DNA of 5,759 nt from Pseudomonadota bacterium (lineage in GTDB: Bacteria; Pseudomonadota; Alphaproteobacteria; Rhizobiales; Hyphomicrobiaceae): positions 1 to 5,759 of the forward strand of contig JAEVZQ010000170.1 of NCBI GenBank assembly GCA_023392135.1, in the 5' to 3' direction. Position numbers and translations under genes: made by a program. Below, piece after piece: positions 1-5,759 of the stretch (positions are counted from its first letter, which is position 1; the number at the start of each line of letters is the position of its first letter). The notes below the pieces were generated by a model. That model was not told the DNA's origin. It saw only the letters and a program-made list of their open reading frames with translations, and searched no databases.

Positions 1-829
1 ATCGGAGCCCGCCTGTGAGATCGCGCGCAACGTGCTCGAGCAGCTCTACGCGCGCGTCGCGCGCGGCGAGCAGGTCGGGCCAGGCGATTTCGACGGCCTG
101 ATCCGGCACGGGCGGGAGGAAGCCCCCGGCAAGTCGCCGGACGGCCAGGCTCAGATTGCGACCAGGCGGCGCGTCATCAAGGCACGCACGCCGACGCAGA
201 GCCAGTACATCCGCGGCCTGGAGGGCACGGATCTGGTGTTCGGACTGGGCCCGGCCGGCACCGGGAAAACGTATCTCGCAGTCGCCTACGCCGCGTACTG
301 CCTCGAACGGGGCCTTGTCGAACGCATCATCCTCTCCCGTCCTGCGGTCGAAGCAGGCGAGCGCCTGGGATTCCTGCCCGGCGACATGCGCGAGAAAGTC
401 GACCCTTACCTGCGCCCGCTATATGACGCTCTTTACGATGTGCTTCCGCCCGAGAAGGTGGAGCGAGACCTCGAAACGGGCGTAATCGAGATTGCGCCGC
501 TGGCCTTCATGCGTGGCCGTACCCTCGCCAATGCCTATATCATCCTTGACGAGGCGCAGAATACGAGCAGCATGCAGATGAAGATGTTTCTCACCCGCCT
601 CGGTGAGAACTCGAAGATGGTCATAACTGGCGACCCGAGCCAGATCGACCTGCCTGCCGGCCAGAGGTCCGGGCTGGAGGAAGCAGTGAAGCTGCTGGCA
701 GGTATTCAGGGGATCGAGGTGGTCCGGTTCTCGTCCTCGGACGTGGTGCGGCGGGATCTAGTCGCACGGATCGTTGAGGCTTATGATCGGAGCCAGGCTG
801 CAGAAGCCAAGCGCGAACGACATGAATGA
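1..829 (+). CDS. phoH: PhoH-like ATPase (YbeZ family), 5'-truncated
   Basis: This is a P-loop ATPase of the PhoH/YbeZ family, a cytoplasmic protein thought to work with YbeY in RNA processing; its exact substrate is unsettled. The reading frame is open from base 2 with no upstream stop, so the gene begins outside the window. The GTG at 32 is internal, because the preceding residues ([10 protein letters not shown]) continue the family's N-terminal domain. In the 275 codons present, Walker A GPAGTGKT is at 83-90 (bases 248-271), the Walker B-type segment [10 protein letters not shown] centres on D183-E184 (from base 548), and the sensor-like TGDPSQID is at 209-216. The family is usually about 320-350 residues, so I infer that roughly 50-70 N-terminal residues are missing. 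The stop TGA (827-829) lies inside the start of ybeY, which suggests translational coupling. Family assignment is firm; the biochemical role is inferred from the family. Confidence 0.96.
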   Translation, partial: SEPACEIARNVLEQLYARVARGEQVGPGDFDGLIRHGREEAPGKSPDGQAQIATRRRVIKARTPTQSQYIRGLEGTDLVFGLGPAGTGKTYLAVAYAAYCLERGLVERIILSRPAVEAGERLGFLPGDMREKVDPYLRPLYDALYDVLPPEKVERDLETGVIEIAPLAFMRGRTLANAYIILDEAQNTSSMQMKMFLTRLGENSKMVITGDPSQIDLPAGQRSGLEEAVKLLAGIQGIEVVRFSSSDVVRRDLVARIVEAYDRSQAAEAKRERHE

Positions 830-1376
830 GACATTCGAGACACTGATCGGCGAGCCGCCTTCCGATGGCGGCGATGATGATCCAGAGCCTCCTAGACGGT
901 TGCAGCTCGATATCATCATCGAAGACGGCAACTGGGGCGCCTTTGCGCCGGTCGAGGAAGCATTTGGCGAGGTAGCCGACGCCGTTGCGCGACGGCTGGA
1001 CCTCGAGCCCGCGGAAGCCGCCATTGCGCTGAGCTCTGATGCGCGTGTTCAGGCCCTCAACCGGACGTACCGCGGCAAGGACAAACCCACCAACGTTCTT
1101 TCATTTCCCGCGGGCGCGGATGGCCTGCCGCCCGGATCGCGGCGGCACCTCGGCGACATCGTGCTTGCAGCAGAAACCGTCGCCCGGGAAGCCGCGGCCG
1201 AGGGTAAGCCGCTACGCCACCATGTGCAGCATCTTGCCGTCCACGGGCTGCTCCATCTGCTCGGCTACGACCATGAGACCGGGCCGGAAGCTGCCGGGAT
1301 GGAGGCGCTCGAGGTCGAGATCCTCGAGCAGTTGGGCGTTCCGGATCCATACGCCCCCAAAGCACTTGAAACGTAA
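822..1376 (+). CDS. ybeY: Endoribonuclease YbeY (rRNA maturation factor)
   Basis: YbeY is a single-strand-specific, metal-dependent endoribonuclease involved in 16S rRNA 3'-end maturation and late 70S ribosome quality control. The zinc-binding H-x3-H-x5-H signature is complete: [11 protein letters not shown] gives H141, H145 and H151 (bases 1242-1274). The other family block, [18 protein letters not shown], is at 79-96 and contains the conserved Arg84. GDI follows at 111-113. I chose the ATG at 822 (184 residues), which overlaps the phoH stop by 8 bases. In-frame alternatives upstream are ATG 783 and TTG 774; ATG 783 has GAGG only three bases before it. The first 25 or so residues are acidic and proline-rich and not part of the conserved fold, so the exact start is uncertain. 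Adjacency to phoH is the common bacterial arrangement and fits a joint role in RNA metabolism. Confidence 0.95.
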   Translation: MNETFETLIGEPPSDGGDDDPEPPRRLQLDIIIEDGNWGAFAPVEEAFGEVADAVARRLDLEPAEAAIALSSDARVQALNRTYRGKDKPTNVLSFPAGADGLPPGSRRHLGDIVLAAETVAREAAAEGKPLRHHVQHLAVHGLLHLLGYDHETGPEAAGMEALEVEILEQLGVPDPYAPKALET

Positions 1377-1397
1377 GAGATCAACCCGTTGAGCATT

Positions 1398-2453
1398 ATG
1401 AGCATCGACGTCGACCCATCCAGAAGCGAACAGAAATCTGACGAGGGAAGTGAAGGCCAGAGTTGGTTCTCCAGCTTGAAGGGCCTGCTGCGCCTCTCCG
1501 GAGCCCCGACCTTCCGTGATGCGCTCGAGGAAGCGCTGAAGACCGGAACCAAGGCCGAGGACGCCTTCAGCACTGAGGAGCGCAGCATGATGCTGCGGCT
1601 GCTCCATTTCGGGCGGCTGCGGGTCGATGACGTCATGGTCCCCCGCGCAGATATCATTGCGCTCGACGAGAGCGAGACGCTCGGCGAATTGCTCGCGACC
1701 TTCGAGGAGGCTGGTGTCTCGCGCATTCCGCTCTACCACGAGACGCTCGACGACCTGCGCGGCATGGTTCACATCAAGGACCTGATGAGCTGGCTGTTCG
1801 CCGAAGCGGCTGTCATGTCGGAGGAGCCTGCAAGCGAGGGTGAAACGCAAAGCGGCTCGCAAAAGACCAATGGGCACAACGGAGGCGCCAAGCCGAAGCT
1901 GTGCGCGCTCGATTTCACAAGTGTCGACCTGTCACGGCCTCTTGCTCTCGCGAAGCTGCGCCGCCCGGTGCTCTACGTCCCGCCGTCCATGCCGGCGATG
2001 AACCTGCTCATCCGGATGCAGACGACGCGCATTCACATGGCTTTCGTGATCGACGAGTACGGCGGCACGGACGGCCTCGTCACGATCGAGGACCTGGTCG
2101 AGCAGATCGTCGGCGACATCGAGGACGAGCACGACGAGGCCGAAGAGGCGAACATCGCGCTCGATCCCAAGGCCGGCCTCATCGCCTCCGCACGCACTCC
2201 CGTGCACGAGCTGGAGGAATACCTCGACATCAAGCTGCTGCAGAATGACGAGGAAGAGGAGATCGATACTCTGGGCGGCCTCGTGTTCGCGCTCGTGGGC
2301 CGGGTGCCGGCGCGCGGCGAGCTTGTGCAGCATCCTTCAGGCATCGAGTTCGAGGTGCTCGATGCCGATGCACGGCGCGTGAACAAGCTGAAGATACACA
2401 CCGATCGCGCTCAGAAGTCCGGCAACGGCGCAACCCCATCCAGCGGTCACTAA
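1398..2453 (+). CDS. corC: CorC/HlyC family CBS-domain protein
   Basis: This is a soluble CorC (YbeX/TlyC-type) protein. The family is linked to magnesium/cobalt efflux and, through its operon partners, to ribosome and envelope homeostasis; the old label 'hemolysin' is not evidence of toxicity. From ATG 1398 (351 residues) the layout is: a charged N-terminus; CBS motif 1 at about 77-135 (MVPRADIIALD, then RIPLYHETLDDLRGMVHIKD); an unusually long hydrophilic linker at about 136-187; CBS motif 2 at about 188-247 with the signature DEYGGTDGLVTIEDL; and a C-terminal CorC_HlyC domain at about 255-335 (TLGGLVFALVGRVPARGE). No DUF21 transmembrane domain is present, so it should be cytosolic like E. 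coli CorC. An in-frame TTG at 1389 would add three residues. Neither start has a strong ribosome site; I prefer ATG. The gene begins 21 bases after ybeY and ends 6 bases before lnt. Confidence 0.94.
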   Translation: MSIDVDPSRSEQKSDEGSEGQSWFSSLKGLLRLSGAPTFRDALEEALKTGTKAEDAFSTEERSMMLRLLHFGRLRVDDVMVPRADIIALDESETLGELLATFEEAGVSRIPLYHETLDDLRGMVHIKDLMSWLFAEAAVMSEEPASEGETQSGSQKTNGHNGGAKPKLCALDFTSVDLSRPLALAKLRRPVLYVPPSMPAMNLLIRMQTTRIHMAFVIDEYGGTDGLVTIEDLVEQIVGDIEDEHDEAEEANIALDPKAGLIASARTPVHELEEYLDIKLLQNDEEEEIDTLGGLVFALVGRVPARGELVQHPSGIEFEVLDADARRVNKLKIHTDRAQKSGNGATPSSGH

Positions 2454-2459
2454 GACCGC

Positions 2460-4223
2460 ATGTCGCGCGCTGGAAGCAGCGGGCCAGCATTACCGCGGGC
2501 CAGCTATCGGGCCGGGCTCGGTCAGGTCGCCCGTTGCGTACAGGAGCTGACGGGCTGGAGGCGAGTTGCCGCAGCGTTCGTCAGCGGCGGCCTGTGTGCG
2601 CTGGCAATGGCCCCGTTCTTCCTGTGGCCCGTCCTGTTCCTCACCTTCCCCGTTCTCGTGTGGCTGATCGACGGCGCCATCGCACGTGCCGCGAAGGAGC
2701 CCGCGCAATCGGACGTTCGGCTTGCAGCCGCTCGCGCGCGCAGCGCTGCCGTGGTCGGATGGTTCTTTGGCGCGGGCTATTTCCTGGCTGGACTGTTCTG
2801 GATCGGCGAGGCGTTCTTCGTCGAGGCCGATCGCTTCGCCTGGCTGATGCCATTCGCGGTCATGCTGATGCCGGCTGGACTGGCGCTGTTTTACGCCGCA
2901 GCGGCTGCCGCCGCGGCCCTCGTCTGGCGCCCTGGGCTGGTGCGGGTGCTCGCGCTGGCGCTGACCCTTTCTGCAGCCGAGTGGCTGCGCGGGCACATCC
3001 TGACCGGCTTTCCCTGGAACGTACTCGGCTACGCGCTGACCTGGCCGCTGCCCCTGATGCAATCGGCCGGACTGTTCGGCATCTACGGCCTGACGCTGCT
3101 CGCCGTCCTGATTTTCGCTGTGCCGCTCGTGGCTCTGACCGATATGGCTGCCGGGCAGGGTCGCGTCCGGGCCAGCCTCGCCGCCGCCCTGCTCGCAATC
3201 CTGCCATTGCTGCTGGCCTGGGCTTATGGCTCCGCCAGCCTAGCCGAGCCTGCGCCTCCGCCGATCGAGGGTGTGCGCTTGCGGCTCGTGCAGCCGAGCG
3301 TGCCCCAGCGCGACAAGTGGCGGCCGGAGCACCAGCGCGACATCTTCCTCGACCACATCAACCTCTCCCAGCGCGCTCCGGACGGCAGCTTCGATGGACT
3401 TGCGGGGATCACGCACGTCATCTGGCCCGAGGCCGCCATGCCGTTTCTACCGCTCGACACACCGGAGGCGCTGCAGGCCATAGGAAATATGCTGCCCGAA
3501 GGCGCGCGATTGCTTGCAGGTGCGCTGAGGGCTGATGGAGCCGTTTCGCCGACCCAGGATCTCCGGCGCGCGTTCAACAGCCTCATCGCGATCGACTCCG
3601 ATGGGCGGCCGATGGCGGTCTACGACAAGGTGCACCTCGTGCCCTTCGGGGAATACCTGCCGATGAAACCGCTGCTCGAACGGCTCGGGCTACAGAAGCT
3701 CGTCGGCTGGCGCGGAGGGTTCTCGGTCGGAACATCGCCACGACCCTTGTTCGAGGTGTCCGGACTGCCGCCGATGGGTGCCCTCATCTGCTATGAGGCG
3801 ATCTTTCCGGGCGCGGTCGTCGAGAAAGGCAAGCGCCCACAGGCCCTCATCAATATCACCAACGACGGCTGGTTCGGCGAGACGACCGGTCCGCACCAGC
3901 ACTTCCACCAGGCGCGCGTCCGGGCCGTGGAGGAAGGCCTGGCGCTCATTCGGGTCGCCAACAACGGGATTACCGGCGTAATCGACGCGAGCGGGCGTGT
4001 TCTTGCGAGCCTGGGTCTGAACGCGCGCGGGGTGATCGACACAGATCTCCCGGGGCCGAGGCCGCCTCCGCTCTACGCGCGATTCGGCGATGCCGTGTTC
4101 GCAGGTCTCTGGCTGGCTGGTTTTTGCTGGCTGGCCCTGTGGAGAAGAAAATCCACTGCTCACTCAACCGACAGTTCCGGCGCGGCATCGAAATCCTCTC
4201 CTTACTCCTCTTGTTCCGGTTGA
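2460..4223 (+). CDS. lnt: Apolipoprotein N-acyltransferase Lnt
   Basis: Lnt is an inner-membrane enzyme that transfers a fatty acid from phospholipid to the N-terminal cysteine of apolipoproteins, the last step of lipoprotein maturation. The 587-residue product has an N-terminal hydrophobic half with several membrane segments (about 36-72, 95-116, 127-154, 159-176, 196-225 and 239-258). A periplasmic nitrilase-like domain (about 272-530) follows, then a last membrane helix (about 542-560). The catalytic Glu-Lys-Cys triad is visible: E324 in VIWPEAAMPF, K390 in VYDKVHLVPFGEY and C444 in GALICYEAIFP. E398 and Y445-E446 match further conserved active-site residues, and TNDGWFG is at 467-473. The protein is somewhat longer than E. 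coli Lnt (about 512 residues), with a roughly 30-residue leader before GWRR and a Ser-rich tail after residue 564. The ATG at 2460, 6 bases after the corC stop, has no strong Shine-Dalgarno, which suggests coupled translation. Confidence 0.96.
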   Translation: MSRAGSSGPALPRASYRAGLGQVARCVQELTGWRRVAAAFVSGGLCALAMAPFFLWPVLFLTFPVLVWLIDGAIARAAKEPAQSDVRLAAARARSAAVVGWFFGAGYFLAGLFWIGEAFFVEADRFAWLMPFAVMLMPAGLALFYAAAAAAAALVWRPGLVRVLALALTLSAAEWLRGHILTGFPWNVLGYALTWPLPLMQSAGLFGIYGLTLLAVLIFAVPLVALTDMAAGQGRVRASLAAALLAILPLLLAWAYGSASLAEPAPPPIEGVRLRLVQPSVPQRDKWRPEHQRDIFLDHINLSQRAPDGSFDGLAGITHVIWPEAAMPFLPLDTPEALQAIGNMLPEGARLLAGALRADGAVSPTQDLRRAFNSLIAIDSDGRPMAVYDKVHLVPFGEYLPMKPLLERLGLQKLVGWRGGFSVGTSPRPLFEVSGLPPMGALICYEAIFPGAVVEKGKRPQALINITNDGWFGETTGPHQHFHQARVRAVEEGLALIRVANNGITGVIDASGRVLASLGLNARGVIDTDLPGPRPPPLYARFGDAVFAGLWLAGFCWLALWRRKSTAHSTDSSGAASKSSPYSSCSG

Positions 4224-4248
4224 CGGAAGCTTCACCTGCACCTACGAA
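4220..4248 (+). promoter_or_regulatory. Candidate sigma-70 promoter for the XRE regulator
   Basis: TTGACG (4220-4225) is followed, after exactly 17 bases, by TACGAA (4243-4248). Read in the alphaproteobacterial style (CTTGAC-N17-CTATAT, known from Sinorhizobium), the match is GTTGAC-N17-CTACGA: a good -35 and a weaker -10. The -35 overlaps the lnt stop codon (TGA 4221-4223). The surrounding sequence is visibly less GC-rich than the genes on either side. Transcription would start near 4255, giving a leader of about 45 bases before the ATG at 4300. The prediction is from pattern only. Confidence 0.5.
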
Positions 4249-4274
4249 TTGCGCGGGGAAAAGAGTTTTTGTAG

Positions 4275-4285
4275 CCACAGGGTGG
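4275..4285. repeat. Short inverted repeat CCAC-AGG-GTGG
   Basis: A perfect 4-bp inverted repeat with a 3-base centre sits downstream of the candidate promoter and touches the GGGGAGA ribosome site of the XRE gene. As DNA it could be a half-site pair for a repressor, possibly the regulator itself. As RNA it could be a small hairpin near the ribosome site. At this length chance occurrence is quite possible. Confidence 0.25.
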
Positions 4286-4290
4286 GGAGA
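4284..4290 (+). promoter_or_regulatory. Ribosome binding site for the XRE regulator
   Basis: GGGGAGA ends 9 bases before ATG 4300, a normal Shine-Dalgarno distance. It supports 4300 as the true start rather than the in-frame ATG far upstream at 4090, which lies inside lnt. A second purine run, AGGGG, lies one base before the ATG and is too close to act as the main site. Confidence 0.6.
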
Positions 4291-4299
4291 AGTAGGGGC

Positions 4300-4782
4300 A
4301 TGGCCAGACAAGACAATGCGGTCGCCGATCATGACTTCGAGGTGGTTGAGAAGGGCTCGCGGCGGGCAAACCCGCTGGACCTGCACGTTGGCAGCCGCGT
4401 GCGGCTGCAGCGCATGCTGCTCGGAATGAGCCAGGAGAAGCTGGGCGAGCAACTCGGTCTCACCTTCCAGCAGATCCAGAAGTACGAAAAGGGCATCAAT
4501 CGCATCGGCGCGAGCCGGTTGTTCGAGCTCGCGCGAGTGCTCGGCGTAAGTGTCCAGTTCTTCTACGATGATGCGCCCGGCGCTGCCGGCGAATATCGGT
4601 CGCAGGCGCCTTCAGCCGGTGGCCTTGCCGAGCGGGCGGCGGATCGCTATGTGGTCGACTTCCTCAGCAGTCGCGAAGGCGTCGAGCTCAACAAGGCATT
4701 CGTGAAAATTTCCGATTCGAAAGTCCGGCGGTCCATCGTCGATCTCGTCCGCACTTTGGCCGGCGAAGAAAAGGAATCCTGA
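4300..4782 (+). CDS. XRE-family HTH transcriptional regulator
   Basis: A 160-residue cytoplasmic DNA-binding protein. An XRE/Cro-C1 helix-turn-helix spans about residues 29-91, beginning [20 protein letters not shown]. The probable recognition helix is in [11 protein letters not shown] (55-65), followed by [20 protein letters not shown]. The segment about 92-110 is a flexible Gly/Ala/Ser linker, and the C-terminal part (about 115-155, [10 protein letters not shown] then VRRSIVDLV) looks helical. Both domains match a regulator type that is widespread and often multicopy in Rhizobiales; from memory this includes PraR-like proteins affecting biofilm and symbiosis genes, but I cannot assign orthology. 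The start at ATG 4300 is supported by GGGGAGA upstream. It sits between lnt and metK with its own candidate promoter, so it is probably not simply part of the lnt operon. Targets are unknown. It has no phage or integrase neighbours, so a prophage repressor role is unlikely. Confidence 0.9.
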   Translation: MARQDNAVADHDFEVVEKGSRRANPLDLHVGSRVRLQRMLLGMSQEKLGEQLGLTFQQIQKYEKGINRIGASRLFELARVLGVSVQFFYDDAPGAAGEYRSQAPSAGGLAERAADRYVVDFLSSREGVELNKAFVKISDSKVRRSIVDLVRTLAGEEKES

Positions 4783-4803
4783 AAACTACGGCGTGACGCA
4801 ACG

Positions 4804-4824
4804 GCCCGGAGACCGCCTCCGGGC
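4804..4824 (+). terminator. Strong GC hairpin after the XRE gene
   Basis: GCCCGGAG (4804-4811) and CTCCGGGC (4817-4824) form a perfect 8-bp stem around the 5-base loop ACCGC. It lies 22 bases after the XRE stop codon, where a terminator would be expected. No run of T follows, so it is not a classic intrinsic terminator. It could instead be a 3'-end stabilising or Rho-associated hairpin, or, if transcription reads through into metK, a leader structure. The CCTCC in its 3' arm resembles anti-Shine-Dalgarno sequence. The stem itself is certain from the sequence; the function is not. Confidence 0.35.
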
Positions 4825-4838
4825 AACGCGCCAGACGC

Positions 4839-4871
4839 GGCTTGATTCCCTTCGCAAAGCCTGTAAAGAAG
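4839..4871 (+). promoter_or_regulatory. Possible H-type pseudoknot in metK leader, SAM-II-like
   Basis: GGCTT (4839-4843) pairs with AAGCC (4857-4861). Within the 13-base loop, CTTC (4850-4853) can pair with GAAG (4868-4871) just downstream, giving a compact pseudoknot. Its parts appear in the order seen in SAM-II riboswitches: a short stem, TGATT at the start of the loop, GCA before the returning strand, an A-rich joint (TGTAAA), then the second pairing. Against it: the usual GCTAAAG-type segment after the second pairing is absent, the loop U-run is short, and both pairings are only 4-5 bp. The same bases also fit a promoter. A SAM-sensing role before a SAM synthetase gene is plausible but only inferred. 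Confidence 0.22.
4842..4869 (+). promoter_or_regulatory. Candidate sigma-70 promoter for metK
   Basis: TTGATT (4842-4847), a 16-base spacer and TAAAGA (4864-4869) resemble -35 and -10 elements. The preceding C makes CTTGAT, close to the alphaproteobacterial CTTGAC. Transcription would begin near 4876, leaving a leader of about 37 bases before the GTG at 4913. The -10 match is modest. This reading competes with the pseudoknot interpretation of the same bases: if it is right, those bases are not in the metK mRNA made from this promoter. Confidence 0.35.
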
Positions 4872-4902
4872 CGCGGCGACCTGCGGCTCCACTCAGTTTG
4901 TC

Positions 4903-4907
4903 GGGGA
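4903..4907 (+). promoter_or_regulatory. Ribosome binding site for metK
   Basis: GGGGA lies five bases before GTG 4913 and fixes that codon as the start. In RNA it could also pair with TTCCC at 4846-4850 (five pairs, one of them G-U), the loop of the upstream small stem, so its access might be regulated. Confidence 0.55.
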
Positions 4908-4912
4908 CACTC

Positions 4913-5759
4913 GTGTCACGCCAATCATACCTGTTCACCAGCGAATCCGTCTCCGAGGGCCATCCGGACAAAGTTTGTGACCGGATCTCCGACGAGATCG
5001 TCGACATGTTCTTCCGGGAAGCGCCGAAGGCCGGCGTGGACCCCCGTGATGTCCGAGTGGCGGCCGAGACGCTGGCCACGACCAACCGGGTCGTGATTGC
5101 CGGCGAGACCCGCGGCCCTGCGACCATCACCAAGGACCTCGTTGCCCATCTCGCCCGCATGGCGATCCGCGACATCGGCTACGAGCAGGCAGGCTTCCAC
5201 TGGGAAAAGGCTGCCGTCGAGGTTCTGCTCCATCCGCAGTCGGCCGACATCGCCCAAGGCGTCGATGCTGACGCAGAGAAGGACGAAGGGGCCGGCGACC
5301 AGGGCATCATGTTCGGCTACGCCTGCCGGGAGACCCCGGAGCTCATGCCGGCGCCAATCTACTACAGCCACAAGATCCTCGAGGTGCTGGCCGATGCCCG
5401 CAAGCGCAAGGAAGGCGATGCGGCACTGCTCGGCCCGGATTCCAAGAGCCAGGTCACGGTCCGCTACGAGGGCGGCAAGGCGGTCGGCGTCACGCAGATT
5501 GTCCTATCGACTCAGCATCTCCAGCCGGATCTGACCTCCTCGCAGGTTCGCGAGATCGTTGAGCCCTATATCCGGAGAATCCTGCCCGAGGGCTGGATCG
5601 ACGCGAGCACGGCTTGGCACGTGAACCCGACGGGCAAGTTCGTGATCGGAGGACCTGACGGCGACTGCGGGCTGACGGGCCGCAAGATCATCGTCGACAC
5701 GTACGGCGGTGCGGCGCCGCATGGCGGTGGCGCCTTCTCCGGCAAGGACCCGACCAAGG
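4913..5759 (+). CDS. metK: S-adenosylmethionine synthetase MetK, 3'-truncated
   Basis: MetK makes S-adenosylmethionine from methionine and ATP, with phosphate and diphosphate as by-products, in the cytoplasm. SAM is the main methyl donor and also feeds polyamine and homoserine-lactone synthesis. The window holds 282 codons plus one base; family members have about 385-400 residues, so roughly the last third is missing. Visible signatures are [16 protein letters not shown] at 8-23 with ATP-binding His17; [12 protein letters not shown] at 126-137, the methionine adenosyltransferase signature; [20 protein letters not shown] at 238-257; and the glycine-rich loop [12 protein letters not shown] at 271-282. 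The block [19 protein letters not shown] (51-69) is of the alphaproteobacterial kind rather than the E. coli kind. The start is GTG, supported by GGGGA five bases upstream and by the normal N-terminus it produces. A 130-base leader separates it from the XRE gene. Confidence 0.97.
   Translation, partial: MSRQSYLFTSESVSEGHPDKVCDRISDEIVDMFFREAPKAGVDPRDVRVAAETLATTNRVVIAGETRGPATITKDLVAHLARMAIRDIGYEQAGFHWEKAAVEVLLHPQSADIAQGVDADAEKDEGAGDQGIMFGYACRETPELMPAPIYYSHKILEVLADARKRKEGDAALLGPDSKSQVTVRYEGGKAVGVTQIVLSTQHLQPDLTSSQVREIVEPYIRRILPEGWIDASTAWHVNPTGKFVIGGPDGDCGLTGRKIIVDTYGGAAPHGGGAFSGKDPTK

Noticed and set aside
32..34. GTG at 32 as the phoH start
   Set aside because: The frame stays open to the window edge and the residues before it fit the family's N-terminal domain, so the real start is outside the window.
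1212..1877. Reverse-strand open frame of 221 codons
   Set aside because: It lies antisense to ybeY and corC, both well supported by conserved motifs, and its translation shows no recognisable domain. High-GC codon bias creates such shadows.
2490..3062. Reverse-strand open frame of 190 codons
   Set aside because: It is antisense to the membrane half of lnt; the Gln/Arg/Gly-rich product has no domain and reflects the complementary codons.
2534..3535. Forward open frame of 333 codons inside lnt
   Set aside because: It is a +1/+2 shadow of lnt with an Arg/Ala-rich, low-complexity translation, while the lnt frame carries the full catalytic triad.
4090..4299. Upstream in-frame extension of the XRE regulator
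   Set aside because: It overlaps the end of lnt, encodes no family-like sequence, and a proper ribosome site precedes the ATG at 4300.
4783..4912. SAM/SAH riboswitch of the Rhodobacterales type
   Set aside because: GCAACGG at 4799 recalls part of that motif, but the expected pseudoknot with a GGAGC ribosome site directly before the start codon is missing.
4842..5096. Forward open frame starting TTG before metK
   Set aside because: It overlaps the start of metK in another frame and has no homology-like pattern; metK in its own frame is unmistakable.

Overview
The window is a high-GC piece of core alphaproteobacterial chromosome. It most resembles the Rhizobiales/Hyphomicrobiales, judging from the YbeZ-YbeY-CorC-Lnt order followed by a short XRE regulator and metK, and from the alphaproteobacterial style of the MetK and XRE proteins. 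I recognised these genes from motifs and gene order only, because no database search was possible. All genes lie on the + strand.

Bases 1-4223 hold a tightly packed set: the 3' part of phoH/ybeZ (PhoH-like ATPase), ybeY (16S rRNA maturation endonuclease), corC (cytosolic CBS-pair/CorC_HlyC protein) and lnt (apolipoprotein N-acyltransferase). Spacing runs from a short overlap to about 20 bases, so they are very probably cotranscribed. The E. coli order ybeZ-ybeY-ybeX-lnt is the same. The set links RNA/ribosome quality control (PhoH, YbeY) with envelope biogenesis (CorC, Lnt).

Bases 4224-4299 are a less GC-rich gap. It carries a good promoter candidate whose -35 overlaps the lnt stop codon, a small palindrome and a Shine-Dalgarno. 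They serve a 160-residue XRE-family regulator (4300-4782). This looks like a separate transcription unit.

Bases 4783-4912 form a 130-base leader before metK (S-adenosylmethionine synthetase, GTG start, truncated by the window end). The leader has a perfect 8-bp GC hairpin and, further on, a small potential H-type pseudoknot with partial resemblance to the SAM-II riboswitch. That second segment also reads as a sigma-70-like promoter, so its role is unsettled. It is the most interesting non-coding part of the window.

I see no mobile element, CRISPR array, tRNA or rRNA, and no clearly new multi-gene system. The window is mainly ordinary housekeeping, with the regulator and the metK leader as the parts worth a second look.
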